From assembly GCF_027213785.1 (NCBI RefSeq), contig NZ_JAPWGO010000007.1, positions 123,226 through 187,225 on the forward strand: 64,000 nucleotides of DNA. The letters are read 5' to 3'. The position numbers and the translations under genes were made by a program. The first letter of the stretch is position 1. The number at the start of each line of letters is the position of its first letter. This DNA comes from Limimaricola sp. G21655-S1 (GTDB lineage Bacteria > Pseudomonadota > Alphaproteobacteria > Rhodobacterales > Rhodobacteraceae). The notes beneath the pieces were generated by a model, which saw nothing but the letters and a program-made list of their open reading frames with translations, had not been told where the DNA came from and did not search any database. Shown piece by piece: positions 10,170 to 19,702 of this stretch.

Positions 10170-12890
10170 ATGCCCGTCGTCGTCGTCGAATCTCCGGCCA
10201 AGGCCAAGACGATCAACACTTATCTCGGGTCGGACTATACCGTCCTCGCCTCCTACGGGCATGTCCGCGACCTGCCGCCCAAGGATGGTTCGGTCGATAC
10301 CGACAATGATTTTGACATGCGCTGGGAGGTCGGTGCGGATTCGCGCAAGCACGTGAAGGCGATCGCCGACGCGCTCAAATCCGACCCGAACCTGATCCTC
10401 GCCACCGACCCCGATCGCGAGGGGGAAGCGATCTCTTGGCACCTTCAGGAGGCGCTCACCGCGCGCAAGGTGCTCAAGAAGGACACGCCGGTCAGCCGCG
10501 TCGTGTTCAACGCGATCACCAAGGCCGCCGTGACCGAGGCGATGAAGAACCCGCGCGAGGTCGATGCGCCGCTGGTGCACGCTTATCTGGCGCGCCGCGC
10601 GCTCGACTACCTCGTGGGCTTCAACCTCTCGCCGGTGCTCTGGCGCAAACTGCCCGGCGCGAAATCGGCCGGACGCGTGCAGTCGGTCTGCCTGCGGCTC
10701 ATCGTCGAGCGCGAGATGGAGATCGAGGCGTTCAAGCCGCGCGAATACTGGAGCGTGAAGGCGCAGCTGGTCACGCCGCGTGGCCAGGAATACGAAGCGC
10801 GCCTCACCGTTCTGGCCGGCAAGAAGCTCGACCGCTTTGACATCGCCGACCGGACCCAGGCCGAGATGGCGGTGCAGGCGGTGGCCTCGCGCGATCTCAC
10901 CGTGTCTTCGGTCGAGGCGAAGCCGGCGTCACGCAACCCCTCCGCGCCCTTCATGACCTCGACGCTGCAGCAGGAAGCCAGCCGCAAGTTCGGCATGGGC
11001 GCGCGCGCCACCATGTCGGCCGCCCAGCGCCTCTACGAGGCAGGCTACATCACCTACATGCGGACCGACGGCATCGACATGGCGCCCGAGGCGGTGATGG
11101 CCGCCCGCGACGAGATCAAGTCGCGCTACGGCGAGGCCTACGTGCCCAAGAGCCCGCGCATGTACAAGAACAAGGCCAAGAACGCGCAGGAGGCGCACGA
11201 GTGCATCCGCCCGACCGACATGTCGCGCGACGCCTCGAAGCTCGCGCGTCTCGAAGCCGACCAGCGCAAGCTCTACGACCTGATCTGGAAGCGGACGCTG
11301 GCCTGCCAGATGGAAGCGGCGCGGCTGGAACGCACAACCGTCGACATCGCGAGCCGCGACGAGCAGGTAATGCTGCGCGCCACCGGCCAGGTCGTGCTCT
11401 TCGACGGCTTCCTCAAGGTCTATGAAGAGGGCCGCGACGACGTCGAGAGCGACGACGACCGCCGCCTGCCGCAGATCCATCAGGGCGAGGCTGCCAAGTT
11501 CGCCTCCGGCACGCTCAAGGCTGCCTTCGCCAAGGCGACCGAGGAGAACAAGGACGCGGCCGTGCTCGGAGGCCCCGACGCCGTACTGGCGCTGCAGCAC
11601 CACACCCAGCCGCCGCCGCGCTACACCGAGGCGACGCTGGTGAAGCGGATGGAAGAGCTCGGCATCGGCCGCCCCTCGACCTATGCCAGTGTCATCGGCA
11701 CGATCCAGGACCGCGATTACGTCACCAAGGACAAGAACCGGCTGATCCCGCAGGACAAGGGCCGGATCGTCACGATCTTCCTTCTGAACTTCTTCAAGCG
11801 CTACGTGGAGTACGACTTCACGGCCGAGCTCGAGGAGCAGCTCGACGACGTCTCGGCCGGCAAGGCCGACTACAAGGAGCTGCTGGCGCGGTTCTGGCGC
11901 GATTTCTCGGCGGCGATCGCCGAAACCTCGGAGCTTCGGATCACCGAGGTGCTCGACGTGCTCGACGAGGCGCTGGCGCCGCAGCTCTACCCGCCGCGCG
12001 AGGACGGCTCCGACCCGCGCATCTGCCCGCAATGCGGCACCGGCAAGCTGCATCTGAAGACCTCGCGCACCGGCGGCTTCGTCGGCTGCGGCAATTATCC
12101 CGAGTGCCGCTATACCCGTCCCATCGGTGGCGATGGCGCCGACACCGGCGCCGACCGGGTGCTGGGCGAGGATGGCGGCGACGAGATCTGGCTCAAGACC
12201 GGGCGCTTCGGTCCCTATGTCCAGCGTGGCGAGCCGACCGAGGATCAGCCCAAGCCGCCGCGCGCCTCGTTGCCCAAGGGCTGGCAGGCCGACGCGATGG
12301 ATCTCGACAAGGCACTGACGCTCCTGTCGCTGCCGCGCCTCGTCGGCCATCACCCCGAGGATGGCGAACCGATCGAGGCCGGGCTGGGACGCTTCGGCCC
12401 CTTCGTCAAGCATGGCAAGCTCTATGCCAACCTCAAGGAGGTCGACGAGGTCTTCGAGATCGGCATGAACCGCGCGGTGGAACTGCTGGCGCAGAAGGCC
12501 GCCGGGCGCGGTGGCCGGGGCGCCGCCGCCAAGGCGCTCAAGGAGCTGGGCGAGCACCCCTCGGGCGGCGCGATCTCGGTGATGCCCGGGCGTTACGGCC
12601 CCTATGTGAAGTGGGAAAAAGTCAACGCGACCCTGCCCAAGGATCTGGAACCCGAGGCGGTGACGCTGGAGCAGGCGATCGCCCTGGTCGATGAGAAGGC
12701 CGCCAAGGGCGGCAAGAAGAAGGCACCGGCCAAGAAGGCGGCGGCGAAGAAACCCGCTGCCAAGAAGACCGCGGCCGGCAAGACCACCGCGGCCAAGAAG
12801 ACCACGGCCAAATCGACGGCGGCCAAGAAGGCTCCCGCCAAGAAAGCGCCCGCGAAGAAGGCCGAGGCCCCCGACGAGGCGGCCGAATAG
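10170..12890 (+). CDS. topA: DNA topoisomerase I
   Basis: Type IA topoisomerase that relaxes negatively supercoiled DNA. The 906-residue protein opens with [19 protein letters not shown] (Toprim), carries the Toprim acidic motif [15 protein letters not shown], and the active-site tyrosine in [14 protein letters not shown] four-cysteine zinc ribbon (CPQCGTGK ... CGNYPECRY) and further C-terminal topoisomerase repeats follow. The last 50 or so residues are a Lys/Ala/Pro tail of [12 protein letters not shown] repeats resembling histone H1 tails, which in related proteins help bind DNA. The start at 10170 replaces a 15-codon longer frame because conserved sequence begins there. Confidence 0.97.
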   Translation: MPVVVVESPAKAKTINTYLGSDYTVLASYGHVRDLPPKDGSVDTDNDFDMRWEVGADSRKHVKAIADALKSDPNLILATDPDREGEAISWHLQEALTARKVLKKDTPVSRVVFNAITKAAVTEAMKNPREVDAPLVHAYLARRALDYLVGFNLSPVLWRKLPGAKSAGRVQSVCLRLIVEREMEIEAFKPREYWSVKAQLVTPRGQEYEARLTVLAGKKLDRFDIADRTQAEMAVQAVASRDLTVSSVEAKPASRNPSAPFMTSTLQQEASRKFGMGARATMSAAQRLYEAGYITYMRTDGIDMAPEAVMAARDEIKSRYGEAYVPKSPRMYKNKAKNAQEAHECIRPTDMSRDASKLARLEADQRKLYDLIWKRTLACQMEAARLERTTVDIASRDEQVMLRATGQVVLFDGFLKVYEEGRDDVESDDDRRLPQIHQGEAAKFASGTLKAAFAKATEENKDAAVLGGPDAVLALQHHTQPPPRYTEATLVKRMEELGIGRPSTYASVIGTIQDRDYVTKDKNRLIPQDKGRIVTIFLLNFFKRYVEYDFTAELEEQLDDVSAGKADYKELLARFWRDFSAAIAETSELRITEVLDVLDEALAPQLYPPREDGSDPRICPQCGTGKLHLKTSRTGGFVGCGNYPECRYTRPIGGDGADTGADRVLGEDGGDEIWLKTGRFGPYVQRGEPTEDQPKPPRASLPKGWQADAMDLDKALTLLSLPRLVGHHPEDGEPIEAGLGRFGPFVKHGKLYANLKEVDEVFEIGMNRAVELLAQKAAGRGGRGAAAKALKELGEHPSGGAISVMPGRYGPYVKWEKVNATLPKDLEPEAVTLEQAIALVDEKAAKGGKKKAPAKKAAAKKPAAKKTAAGKTTAAKKTTAKSTAAKKAPAKKAPAKKAEAPDEAAE

Positions 12891-12909
12891 GTCCCTCAGC
12901 CGGGTGAAA

Positions 12910-12934
12910 GCCGCGCCGCCCGCTGCGGCGCGGC
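12910..12934 (+). terminator. GC hairpin after topA
   Basis: A perfect ten-base stem GCCGCGCCGC / GCGGCGCGGC with a five-base loop lies 20 bases after the topA stop. There is no T-tract, so it is a possible terminator or mRNA 3'-end stabiliser rather than a classic intrinsic terminator. Confidence 0.5.
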
Positions 12935-12941
12935 ATCCGCA

Positions 12942-12970
12942 TTGACTTCGCGCGCCGCCGGCGCAAGTCT
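12942..12970 (+). promoter_or_regulatory. Candidate promoter for scoAB
   Basis: TTGACT (12942-12947) and AAGTCT (12965-12970) are separated by 17 bases, 28 bases before the scoA start. The -35 is good and the -10 weak. A GGGGGAGA ribosome site follows before the ATG. Confidence 0.35.
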
Positions 12971-12997
12971 CGCCCCCGTGACAACAGGGGGAGACGC

Positions 12998-13693
12998 ATG
13001 AACAAGATCTATCCGGACGCGGCCGCCGCGCTCGACGGGCTCCTGTCCGACGGGATGCTGATCGCCGCCGGGGGCTTTGGCCTCTGCGGCATTCCAGAGC
13101 TTCTGATCGCCGCCATCCGCGACGCGGGCACGAAGGATCTGACCTTCGCCTCGAACAATGCGGGCGTCGACGATTTCGGCCTGGGGCTCCTGTTGCAGAC
13201 CCGGCAGGTGAAGAAGATGATCTCCTCCTATGTGGGCGAGAACGCCGAGTTCATGCGCCAGTATCTCTCGGGCGAGCTGGAACTGGAGTTCACGCCGCAG
13301 GGCACGCTCGCCGAGCGGATGCGCGCCGGCGGCTCCGGCATCCCCGGCTTCTACACCAAGACCGGCGTCGGCACGAAGGTGGCCGAGGGCAAGGAGGAGA
13401 AGGTCTTCGACGGCGAGACCTACATCCTCGAGCGCGGCATCGTCGCCGATTTGTCGATCGTCAAGGCGTGGAAGGCCGACGAGACCGGCAACCTCGTCTT
13501 CCGCAAGACCGCCCGCAACTTCAACCCGCCCGCCGCGATGGCCGGGCGCGTCTGCGTGGCCGAAGTCGAGGAAATCGTGCCCGCCGGATCGCTCGACCCC
13601 GACCATATCCACCTGCCCGGCATCTACGTGCACCGCCTGATCCAGGGCGAGCATGAAAAGCGCATCGAACAGCGCACCATCAGGGAGGCTTGA
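12998..13693 (+). CDS. scoA: 3-oxoacid CoA-transferase subunit A
   Basis: Alpha subunit of a class I CoA-transferase, most similar to succinyl-CoA:3-ketoacid CoA-transferase, which moves CoA from succinyl-CoA to acetoacetate and feeds ketone bodies or PHB breakdown products into acetyl-CoA. The 231-residue length fits. The family signature [15 protein letters not shown] is near residue 25, and the segment [17 protein letters not shown] follows. A strong GGGGGAG site precedes the ATG. It is followed by the B subunit two bases after its stop. Confidence 0.92.
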   Translation: MNKIYPDAAAALDGLLSDGMLIAAGGFGLCGIPELLIAAIRDAGTKDLTFASNNAGVDDFGLGLLLQTRQVKKMISSYVGENAEFMRQYLSGELELEFTPQGTLAERMRAGGSGIPGFYTKTGVGTKVAEGKEEKVFDGETYILERGIVADLSIVKAWKADETGNLVFRKTARNFNPPAAMAGRVCVAEVEEIVPAGSLDPDHIHLPGIYVHRLIQGEHEKRIEQRTIREA

Positions 13694-13695
13694 TC

Positions 13696-14322
13696 ATGGG
13701 CTGGGATCGCAAGCAGATGGCGGCGCGCGCCGCGCAGGAACTCGAGGACGGCACCTATGTGAACCTCGGGATCGGCATTCCGACCCTGGTGCCGAACTAC
13801 ATCCCCGAAGGGGTGCACGTGACGCTGCAATCCGAGAACGGGATGCTTGGCATGGGCCCCTTCCCGACCGAGGACGAGATCGACCCGGATCTCATCAACG
13901 CGGGCAAGCAGACCATCACCGAGCTGCCGCATACCGCCTATTTCGACAGCGCCACCAGCTTCGGGATGATCCGCGGCGGCAAGATCGCGATGGCGATCCT
14001 CGGCGCGATGGAAGTGGCCGAGAACGGCGATCTGGCGAACTGGATGATTCCCGGCAAGCTGGTGAAAGGCATGGGCGGCGCGATGGATCTGGTCGCCGGC
14101 GTCGGCCGCGTCGTGGTGGTGATGGACCACACCTCCAAGCATGGCGACAGCAAGTTGCTGAAGGAATGCACGCTGCCGCTCACCGGCAAGGGCGTGGTCG
14201 ATCGGGTGATCACCAATCTCGGTGTGCTCGACGTGGTCGAGGGCGGGCTGAAGATCGTGGAAACGGCGCCCGGCGTGACCGAGCAGGATATCCGCGACGC
14301 CACCGAGGCGACCATTGTCTGA
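13696..14322 (+). CDS. scoB: 3-oxoacid CoA-transferase subunit B
   Basis: Beta subunit of the CoA-transferase, 208 residues, carrying the catalytic glutamate in the [10 protein letters not shown] motif (the Glu forms the enzyme-CoA thioester in this family). Other conserved parts are [16 protein letters not shown] and [12 protein letters not shown]. The ATG at 13696 is preferred to a TTG two codons upstream, because AGGGAGG lies at a good distance. With scoA it forms a complete heterodimeric enzyme. Confidence 0.93.
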   Translation: MGWDRKQMAARAAQELEDGTYVNLGIGIPTLVPNYIPEGVHVTLQSENGMLGMGPFPTEDEIDPDLINAGKQTITELPHTAYFDSATSFGMIRGGKIAMAILGAMEVAENGDLANWMIPGKLVKGMGGAMDLVAGVGRVVVVMDHTSKHGDSKLLKECTLPLTGKGVVDRVITNLGVLDVVEGGLKIVETAPGVTEQDIRDATEATIV

Positions 14323-14602
14323 TCGAGAGATCCGCCGCGAAGGCGGCCCCGACAGGGGCCGCTACGCGCTCGACCTCGGCGGCGGCGCCGAGGCCGAGCT
14401 GACCTGGGTGGCGCGGGGCGATACCCGCATCGCCACGCATACCGGCGTGCCGCGCGAGCATGAGGGGCGGGGCCACGCCGCCGCTCTCGTCGCGGCGATG
14501 GTCGAGGACGCGAAGGCCGAGGGCTTCCGCATCGTCCCCGCCTGCTCCTATGTCGCGCTCTGGGCGCGCAGGCATCCCGAGGCGGCAGCGCAATTCGCCT
14601 GA
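14315..14602 (+). CDS. Small GNAT-like acetyltransferase (YidJ/COG2388-type)
   Basis: This 95-residue protein resembles the short GCN5-like proteins that contain little more than the acetyl-CoA-binding core. The motif [20 protein letters not shown] is a good match to the pyrophosphate-binding loop, and the C-terminal [18 protein letters not shown] is typical of this subfamily. No ATG is available; a TTG at 14315 overlaps the scoB stop by eight bases. The substrate is unknown. It closes the scoAB operon, facing the convergent lytic transglycosylase gene whose stop abuts it. Confidence 0.8.
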   Translation: MSDREIRREGGPDRGRYALDLGGGAEAELTWVARGDTRIATHTGVPREHEGRGHAAALVAAMVEDAKAEGFRIVPACSYVALWARRHPEAAAQFA

Positions 14603-15436
14603 TCAGAGGCTGTTGACCGAGAAGACGCACCCGTCGCTCATCAGCACCGGTGGCGTCAGGCACAGCCCGCGCGCCACCGTCCACGCCGCGAGCACCTTGG
14701 GCACATAGGCACGGGTCTCGGCATAGGGCGGCACGCCGGCATTGTCGTGCACCGATCCTTCGCCCGCATTGTACCCCGCGAGAGCGAGGATCGGGTCGCG
14801 GCCGAAATGCTCCATCAACCAGTCGAGATAGGCGATCCCGCCGCGGATGTTCTCCGGCGCGATCGCACGGTCCTTCACTCCGAATCGGGCTGCCGTGGCC
14901 GGCATCAGCTGCATCAGCCCCTGCGCGCCCGCGGAACTGACCGCATCGGCCCGGCCGGCGCTCTCGACGGAGATCACCGCCAACACCAGCGCCGGCGACA
15001 CGCGGGTGCCGATCGTCGCCCGCATGATGTCGGCTCCGTACCGCCCGGCGATCTCCTGCAGATGCTGCAATCGTGGCCCCGCTGCCGCGCCGGGTGGCGC
15101 GTCGCGCAGCGCCGCCAGCGCCAGCTCCAGCCGTCCCGGCCCACCATCGGCCAGCCGTGGCGACACCGCGCTCCAGAACCAGGCGGCCGTCGTGTCGCCG
15201 CTTTTCCTGCCGGCGCCGGAGGCAGATCCCGCAGCAGCGGGGGCCAAAGGGGCGGCGCGCGCGACAGGGGCGACGGGAGAGATCTGCACGGTGATGCGCC
15301 GGGCACCAGGCTGCGGCACGGCGATGCGCCGGAAGGTGAAGTCGGTTCCGATTCGCTCGGCTGCGACCTCGCTCGCCAGCGCGAATCCCAGCGCCACCGC
15401 CAAGGCGATTCCGGGTAATCTCCTGCCGATCCGCAT
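14603..15436 (-). CDS. Lytic transglycosylase (SLT domain) with signal peptide
   Basis: Exported peptidoglycan-cleaving enzyme of 277 residues. An N-terminal signal peptide (LPGIALAVALGFALASEVAA) precedes a low-complexity linker and a C-terminal SLT domain. The catalytic Glu lies in ISVESAGRADAVSSAGAQGL, followed by MQLMPATAARFGV and ALAGYNAGEGSV, the standard family motifs. It is divergent from the Tad pilus locus. Such enzymes often open the cell wall for pili and secretion systems, so a pilus-related role is possible but is inferred only from position. Confidence 0.93.
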   Translation of the reverse strand: MRIGRRLPGIALAVALGFALASEVAAERIGTDFTFRRIAVPQPGARRITVQISPVAPVARAAPLAPAAAGSASGAGRKSGDTTAAWFWSAVSPRLADGGPGRLELALAALRDAPPGAAAGPRLQHLQEIAGRYGADIMRATIGTRVSPALVLAVISVESAGRADAVSSAGAQGLMQLMPATAARFGVKDRAIAPENIRGGIAYLDWLMEHFGRDPILALAGYNAGEGSVHDNAGVPPYAETRAYVPKVLAAWTVARGLCLTPPVLMSDGCVFSVNSL

Positions 15437-15745
15437 CCGCCCGCCTCGTGGTACCGTGATTCCGGCTTCAGCCTAGCGTTGCGCATCCGGCAACGATGCC
15501 CCCCGGACGCGGGGATTTCGCCGTTGATGAAAATTCGACACGGCCTTTGGTATAGGGACGGGCCTTACAACCGGATAGGCGCAAGCTTCATGTGCTGTGA
15601 AAACGCGCCAAGACCGACAAACTCCCGCCCCAATCCGACAGCTATATGGGTCCATCCACTGCGGTGATCGGGTCAGAGCCTGACAGACACGAGACAGTCC
15701 GCACGGGTAGGGAACGAAATCATCACCCCCCAGGAGGGACCTCAC
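15437..15745. promoter_or_regulatory. Intergenic region upstream of the Flp pilin gene
   Basis: These 309 bases separate the divergent transglycosylase and pilin genes. The region is less GC-rich than its surroundings, has a TATAGG-like element near 15554, and ends in a strong GGAGGGA ribosome site at 15733. No supported ORF or clear operator was found. It should contain the pilin promoter and a long 5' leader. Confidence 0.45.
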
Positions 15746-15943
15746 ATGCTCAACTTCTTCAAGAAATTCTCCCAGGACGAAGCCGGCGCCGTCACCGTCG
15801 ATTGGGTCGTTCTCACCGCTGCCATCGTCGGCCTCGGCGTCGCGATCATGACGCAGGTCGGCGCAGGTGCTAAGAATATGGCCACTGACATCAATAACTC
15901 TCTCGCAGACGGAACGGTTTCTGCATCGACCGCAACTTACTAA
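15746..15943 (+). CDS. Flp-type (type IVb) pilin, non-canonical +5 residue
   Basis: A 65-residue pilin-like protein. A short basic leader (MLNFFKKFSQDEAG) is followed by a hydrophobic helix, with probable prepilin peptidase cleavage after Gly14. The mature start is AVTVDWVVLTAA: position +5 is Asp and +6 is Trp, where classic Flp pilins have Glu-Tyr. The VTVDWVVLTAA core is recalled from other Rhodobacterales pilins. A strong GGAGGGA site and the downstream palindromic terminator indicate an abundant monocistronic message, as expected for a major pilin. Confidence 0.85.
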   Translation: MLNFFKKFSQDEAGAVTVDWVVLTAAIVGLGVAIMTQVGAGAKNMATDINNSLADGTVSASTATY

Positions 15944-15963
15944 TCCGCCTTTCATCGCAAGCT

Positions 15964-15995
15964 ACCGGGGGCCACAGCATGCTGTGGCCCCCGGT
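15964..15995 (+). terminator. Perfect 32-base palindrome, terminator after the pilin gene
   Basis: Two 16-base arms, ACCGGGGGCCACAGCA and its exact reverse complement, meet without a spacer. CCTATTTC follows. It lies 20 bases after the pilin stop and should end most transcription, leaving cpaB and downstream genes at lower expression. Confidence 0.85.
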
Positions 15996-16166
15996 CCTAT
16001 TTCAAACGCTCGGCGATATCAGAAATCGGGCAAAGCGGATTTTCCGCGACCCGACGAACAGGTGTCCTGTTCTTGACGCCGGGCATTCATCGCCTCGCCA
16101 CAATCCGCAGTCACGGTTAGCTGATACTTAAGCCAATGGGCTTCGGGCCCGACGAGGATCGGACAT

Positions 16167-16361
16167 ATGAGGCGGCGCATTCGAGCACTATGGGACTGTG
16201 ATACCGGGTCAGTGACCGAATGGGTCGCCATCGCAGGAAGCAGCATTGCACTTGCCCTGTTGGTCGGCGTGGCCTTCACAAAGATAGGTACCAGCTCGGC
16301 CGACAACCTGCGCAGTTCCGTTCAGGCGGTACTGCCGAAGGCTGCCAGTGTTAGCCCATAA
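16167..16361 (+). CDS. Second small Flp-like pilin or pseudopilin
   Basis: A 64-residue protein with a basic leader MRRRIRALWDCDTG, then SVTEWVAIAGSSIALALL and a hydrophilic tail. It resembles the first pilin in size and layout but has Glu at +4 rather than +5 if cleavage is after Gly14, and lacks the DWVVLTAA core. It could be a minor pilin. The TadE/TadF pseudopilins are longer, so it is not one of those. A GAGGAT site precedes the ATG and cpaB begins 33 bases after its stop. Confidence 0.65.
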   Translation: MRRRIRALWDCDTGSVTEWVAIAGSSIALALLVGVAFTKIGTSSADNLRSSVQAVLPKAASVSP

Positions 16362-16394
16362 GCCGCGTGTCGATCAGGTGCTAGGAGAAACGAA

Positions 16395-17261
16395 ATGAGA
16401 ATGGTGTTCGGTCTGGTCTTCGCCCTCGGCCTCGGCCTAGCGGGCTACGCGGTCTACATGGTGAAAGGCTATTTCGATCAGCAAGAGGCCGTGCTGGCGG
16501 CCGAGCGCGCGGCCGCCGCCAACCGCTTGCCGACCGTCGAAGTGGTGGGCGTGAAGAACCCCCTGCCCTACGGCACCGTGATCACCCGCGAAGATCTCAA
16601 GCCGATCCAGTACACCGAGGCATTCTTGCCGGAGGGCACCTTCCCCGACCTCGAGGCGCTGTTCCCGGAGGGCGAGGATGTGCCGCGCCTCGTGCTTCGT
16701 CCGATGGAGCCGAACGAGCCGATCCTCGCCGCCAAGATCACCGCGCCGGGCGGCGATGCCGGGATCAGCACGCGGCTCGGCACCGGCATGCGCGCCTTCG
16801 CGATCAGCGTCAACGCGACCAGCGGCGTCTCCGGCTTCCTGCGGCCGGGCGACCGGGTCGACGTCTACTGGACCGGCTCGGTCTCGGTGGGTGGCAACTC
16901 GCGCGAGGTCACCAAGCTGATCGAAACCGGTCTCGAACTGATCGGTGTCGACCAGACCGCCGACCAGACCCGCGCCGAGGCCATGGTGGCGCGCACCGTG
17001 ACCGTACAGGCCTCGCCGCAGCAGGTCGCCAAGCTGGCACAGGCGCAATCCACCGGCACCCTGGCGCTGTCGCTGGTCGGGCTGCGCGATGACAGCGTCG
17101 CGGGTGCCGTCGAGGTCGACCAGCGCAGCCTGCTCGGCATCGTCGAGGAAGAGAAAGAGCCGCAGATCATCGCAGCACCGGCGCCCGCGCCCGAAGTCTG
17201 CACCGTGCGCACCCGGCGCGGCGCCGAGGTGGTCGAGATCGCGATCCCCTGCACCAACTGA
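16395..17261 (+). CDS. cpaB: Flp pilus assembly protein CpaB
   Basis: Periplasmic/outer-membrane-associated component (RcpC/CpaB) of the Tad secretion system, 288 residues. It has an N-terminal membrane anchor (about 3-23), then a SAF domain beginning around VEVVGVKNPLPYGTVITRED, and the conserved RLGTGMRAFAISVNATSGV and FLRPGDRVDVYWTG segments. An AGGAG site precedes the ATG. CpaB is thought to act with the secretin. It is followed after 151 bases by cpaC. Confidence 0.93.
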   Translation: MRMVFGLVFALGLGLAGYAVYMVKGYFDQQEAVLAAERAAAANRLPTVEVVGVKNPLPYGTVITREDLKPIQYTEAFLPEGTFPDLEALFPEGEDVPRLVLRPMEPNEPILAAKITAPGGDAGISTRLGTGMRAFAISVNATSGVSGFLRPGDRVDVYWTGSVSVGGNSREVTKLIETGLELIGVDQTADQTRAEAMVARTVTVQASPQQVAKLAQAQSTGTLALSLVGLRDDSVAGAVEVDQRSLLGIVEEEKEPQIIAAPAPAPEVCTVRTRRGAEVVEIAIPCTN

Positions 17262-17412
17262 GCCTGCCCCGTGGCGTTCGGCCTGTGGCCGGACGTCCAC
17301 AACCCCGCGCAACAAGGCGGCGCGCGTTGCAATGCCCCGCCCCCTCGGGCAGGCTCGGCGCGGACGGGGCGACCTCAAGACCCCGACGCACGACCTGCAG
17401 CGAGGCGGCCGA

Positions 17413-18843
17413 ATGAGCATCCGACACACCATGAGAGCCGGCCTCGCCGGCCTCGCGCTGAGCCTTGCAGGGCTGACTCCGATGGGCGAGGCGCAGGCCG
17501 AGGCGCTCCAGGTTCGGGCCGGCGCGCCGTCGCGCGCCTTGCAGGTCCCGATGAATCGCGCCGTGGTGGTCGAAAGCGACGTACCCTTCACCGAATTGTC
17601 GATCGCCAATCCCGGCATCGCCGACATCTCTTCGCTGACCGATCGCACCATCTATGTGCTGGGCAAGGCGCCCGGCCGCACCACGCTCACCGTGCTGGGC
17701 GAGAACGGGCGGCTGATCACCAATGTCGAGGTGCATGTCACCCCCGACATCGCCGAGTTCAAGGAACGGCTGGAGCAGATCCTGCCCGGCGAGCCGATCG
17801 AGGTCCGCACCGCCAATGACGGCATCGTCATGTCCGGCGTGGTCAGCTCGATCGGCAAGCTCGACCGGGCGCTGGAGCTGGCGCAACGCTATGCCCCCGA
17901 CCGGGTGTCGAACCTGATGAGCGTCGGCGGCACGCAGCAGGTGATGCTCAAGGTCCGTTTCTCGGAAATGCAGCGTTCGGTGAGCAAGTCGCTCTCGGCC
18001 TCCCTGGGGGCACGCGGGACTGCCTTCGGAGACAATCTCGGCCTCGCGGTGGGGACCAACACGCTTGGAAACTCCGCGGCTCTGGGCTCCGCGCTCGGCG
18101 GCTCCCTTCCCAGCTCCAGCTCGGCCAATGCCTCCACCCTGTTCGGCTTCAACGCCGGTGGCGTCGAGGTTGGACTGCTGCTCGAGGCGCTGGAAAGCCG
18201 CGGCGTCGTGCGCACACTGGCCGAACCCAACCTCACCGCCCTGTCGGGCCAGGAGGCGAGCTTTCTCGCAGGCGGTGAATATCCGGTCCCGGTGAGCCAG
18301 GAGAACGGCACCGCCACGATCGAATACAAGCCGTTCGGGGTCGAGCTGACCTTCGTGCCTCGCGTGGTGGAAGGCGACCTGATCAATCTCGAACTCAAGG
18401 CGTCGGTCAGTTCGATCGACCCGAGCAACGGCTTCACCGCGGACGGCTTTACCATCGACGCGTTCCGCCGACGCGAGACCGCGACGACCGTGGAAATGCG
18501 CGACGGCGAAAGCTTTGCCATCGCCGGCCTCCTCTCGGACGATTTTCAGGACCTCAACGGTCAGGTGCCTTGGCTCGGAGACATTCCCGTGCTGGGCGCG
18601 CTGTTCCGCTCCGCCGAATACACCCGCCAGCAATCCGAGCTGGTGATCATCATCACGCCGCATCTGGTGACCCCGACCCGCGGCGAGACGCTGGCCATGC
18701 CGACCGACCGTGTTCGCCCGCCTTCCGAGCGCGAGCTGTTCCTGTTCGGGCGCGTCTCGGCCGACCGCGCGCCCCAGAGCGGCACCGCCGGCGAAATCGC
18801 GCGACAGGATTTCTCGGGCTCATACGGCTATGTGCTCGACTGA
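17413..18843 (+). CDS. cpaC: Tad pilus outer-membrane secretin CpaC
   Basis: Secretin of the T2SS/T3SS family that forms the outer-membrane pore for the Flp pilus (RcpA/CpaC). The 476-residue precursor has a signal peptide (to about AQA, residue 29), an N-terminal pilus-assembly domain with VVVESDVPFTELSIANPGIA, a BON-like segment (IEVRTANDGIVMSGVV), and a C-terminal secretin domain with VPRVVEGDLINLELKASVS and VPWLGDIPVLGALFRS. The ATG at 17413 is chosen because the signal peptide starts there. It precedes the OmpA-like lipoprotein by 13 bases. Confidence 0.95.
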   Translation: MSIRHTMRAGLAGLALSLAGLTPMGEAQAEALQVRAGAPSRALQVPMNRAVVVESDVPFTELSIANPGIADISSLTDRTIYVLGKAPGRTTLTVLGENGRLITNVEVHVTPDIAEFKERLEQILPGEPIEVRTANDGIVMSGVVSSIGKLDRALELAQRYAPDRVSNLMSVGGTQQVMLKVRFSEMQRSVSKSLSASLGARGTAFGDNLGLAVGTNTLGNSAALGSALGGSLPSSSSANASTLFGFNAGGVEVGLLLEALESRGVVRTLAEPNLTALSGQEASFLAGGEYPVPVSQENGTATIEYKPFGVELTFVPRVVEGDLINLELKASVSSIDPSNGFTADGFTIDAFRRRETATTVEMRDGESFAIAGLLSDDFQDLNGQVPWLGDIPVLGALFRSAEYTRQQSELVIIITPHLVTPTRGETLAMPTDRVRPPSERELFLFGRVSADRAPQSGTAGEIARQDFSGSYGYVLD

Positions 18844-18856
18844 AGGGAGATCCGCG

Positions 18857-19510
18857 ATGCGCCGCGTCCTGACCGCCTTGGGCTGCGCCCTTTCGCTCGC
18901 CGCCTGTGCAGCGCCGCCGGGCTTCGACGATGAGGCGGGCCGCGCCGGGCCAGCCTTCGGCACGGCGACGCGCGACAATGTCATCGCCCATAGCAGCGCC
19001 TCTGAAGGCCTGCGCGTGAACTTGGCGCGTCAGTTCGCCGCCGAGGTCGACACCACGATCACCTTCGCCTTCGATTCCGCCCAGCTCGATGCCAAGGCGC
19101 GCGCCGTGCTGCAGCGCCAAGCGGCGTGGATCCGGCGCTATCCGGAGCTGCGATTCCGGGTCTATGGCCATACCGACCTCGTCGGCCCGGCCAGCTACAA
19201 TCAGGCGCTGGGCCTGCGCCGGGCCCGCGCGGCGGTGGCCTATCTCGTGTCGCAGGGCCTCGATGCGAGCCGCCTCGAGGCGGTGGCCTCCTTCGGCGAA
19301 ACCCGTCCGCTGATCGCCACGACCGATCCCGAGCGGGCCAACCGCCGGACCGTCACCGAGGTGTCGGGCTTCGTGCGCGGTCACCCCAACCTTCTCAACG
19401 GCAAATACGCCGCGGTGATCTTCGAGGGCTACGTGGAGAGCGCGGTGCCCCAAAGCACGCTCGGCGAAGGCGGATCTGGTGGCGACGGTGTCGAAGCCGC
19501 GGCCCCTTGA
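18857..19510 (+). CDS. OmpA-family lipoprotein in the Tad locus
   Basis: A 217-residue lipoprotein: signal peptide with lipobox LAAC (Cys about residue 17), then an OmpA-like peptidoglycan-binding domain (about 75-180). The domain carries FAFDSAQLD, YGHTDLVGPASYNQALGLRR and the C-terminal GETRPLIATTDPERANRRTV. It sits where CpaD is found in many Tad loci, between the secretin and CpaE genes, and may anchor the secretin to the cell wall. No CpaD-like sequence is seen. AAGGGAGA overlaps the cpaC stop and serves as its ribosome site. Confidence 0.9.
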   Translation: MRRVLTALGCALSLAACAAPPGFDDEAGRAGPAFGTATRDNVIAHSSASEGLRVNLARQFAAEVDTTITFAFDSAQLDAKARAVLQRQAAWIRRYPELRFRVYGHTDLVGPASYNQALGLRRARAAVAYLVSQGLDASRLEAVASFGETRPLIATTDPERANRRTVTEVSGFVRGHPNLLNGKYAAVIFEGYVESAVPQSTLGEGGSGGDGVEAAAP

Positions 19511-19702
19511 GTCCGGTGTGACAAATTCGAACCGTACATCGCGATCGTTGCCAGCGCCCCAACAATTACAGTTTTTCAGCCCCATTGCAGCCATCATTGA
19601 TCTGCAAGACTGAACCGGTGGAGGGGATGGTCTCTGCACCGTCTTCCGGGCCGCCCGACCCGCTTCGGCGGGCCCTCCCGCCTTGACAGAGGATACGAAG
19701 GA
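19511..19702 (+). promoter_or_regulatory. Intergenic leader upstream of cpaE
   Basis: A 192-base gap that is AT-richer in its first half and contains a short hairpin with a TTCG loop (CCCGC-TTCG-GCGGG, about 19667-19680). The ribosome site ACGAAGGA lies just before the cpaE ATG. A second transcript for the motor genes could start here. No convincing -35/-10 pair was identified. Confidence 0.35.

Noticed and set aside
12700..12880. Tandem repeat at the end of topA as a CRISPR or satellite
   Set aside because: The repetition is in codons for Lys/Ala/Pro with irregular units; it is protein-coding, without spacers.
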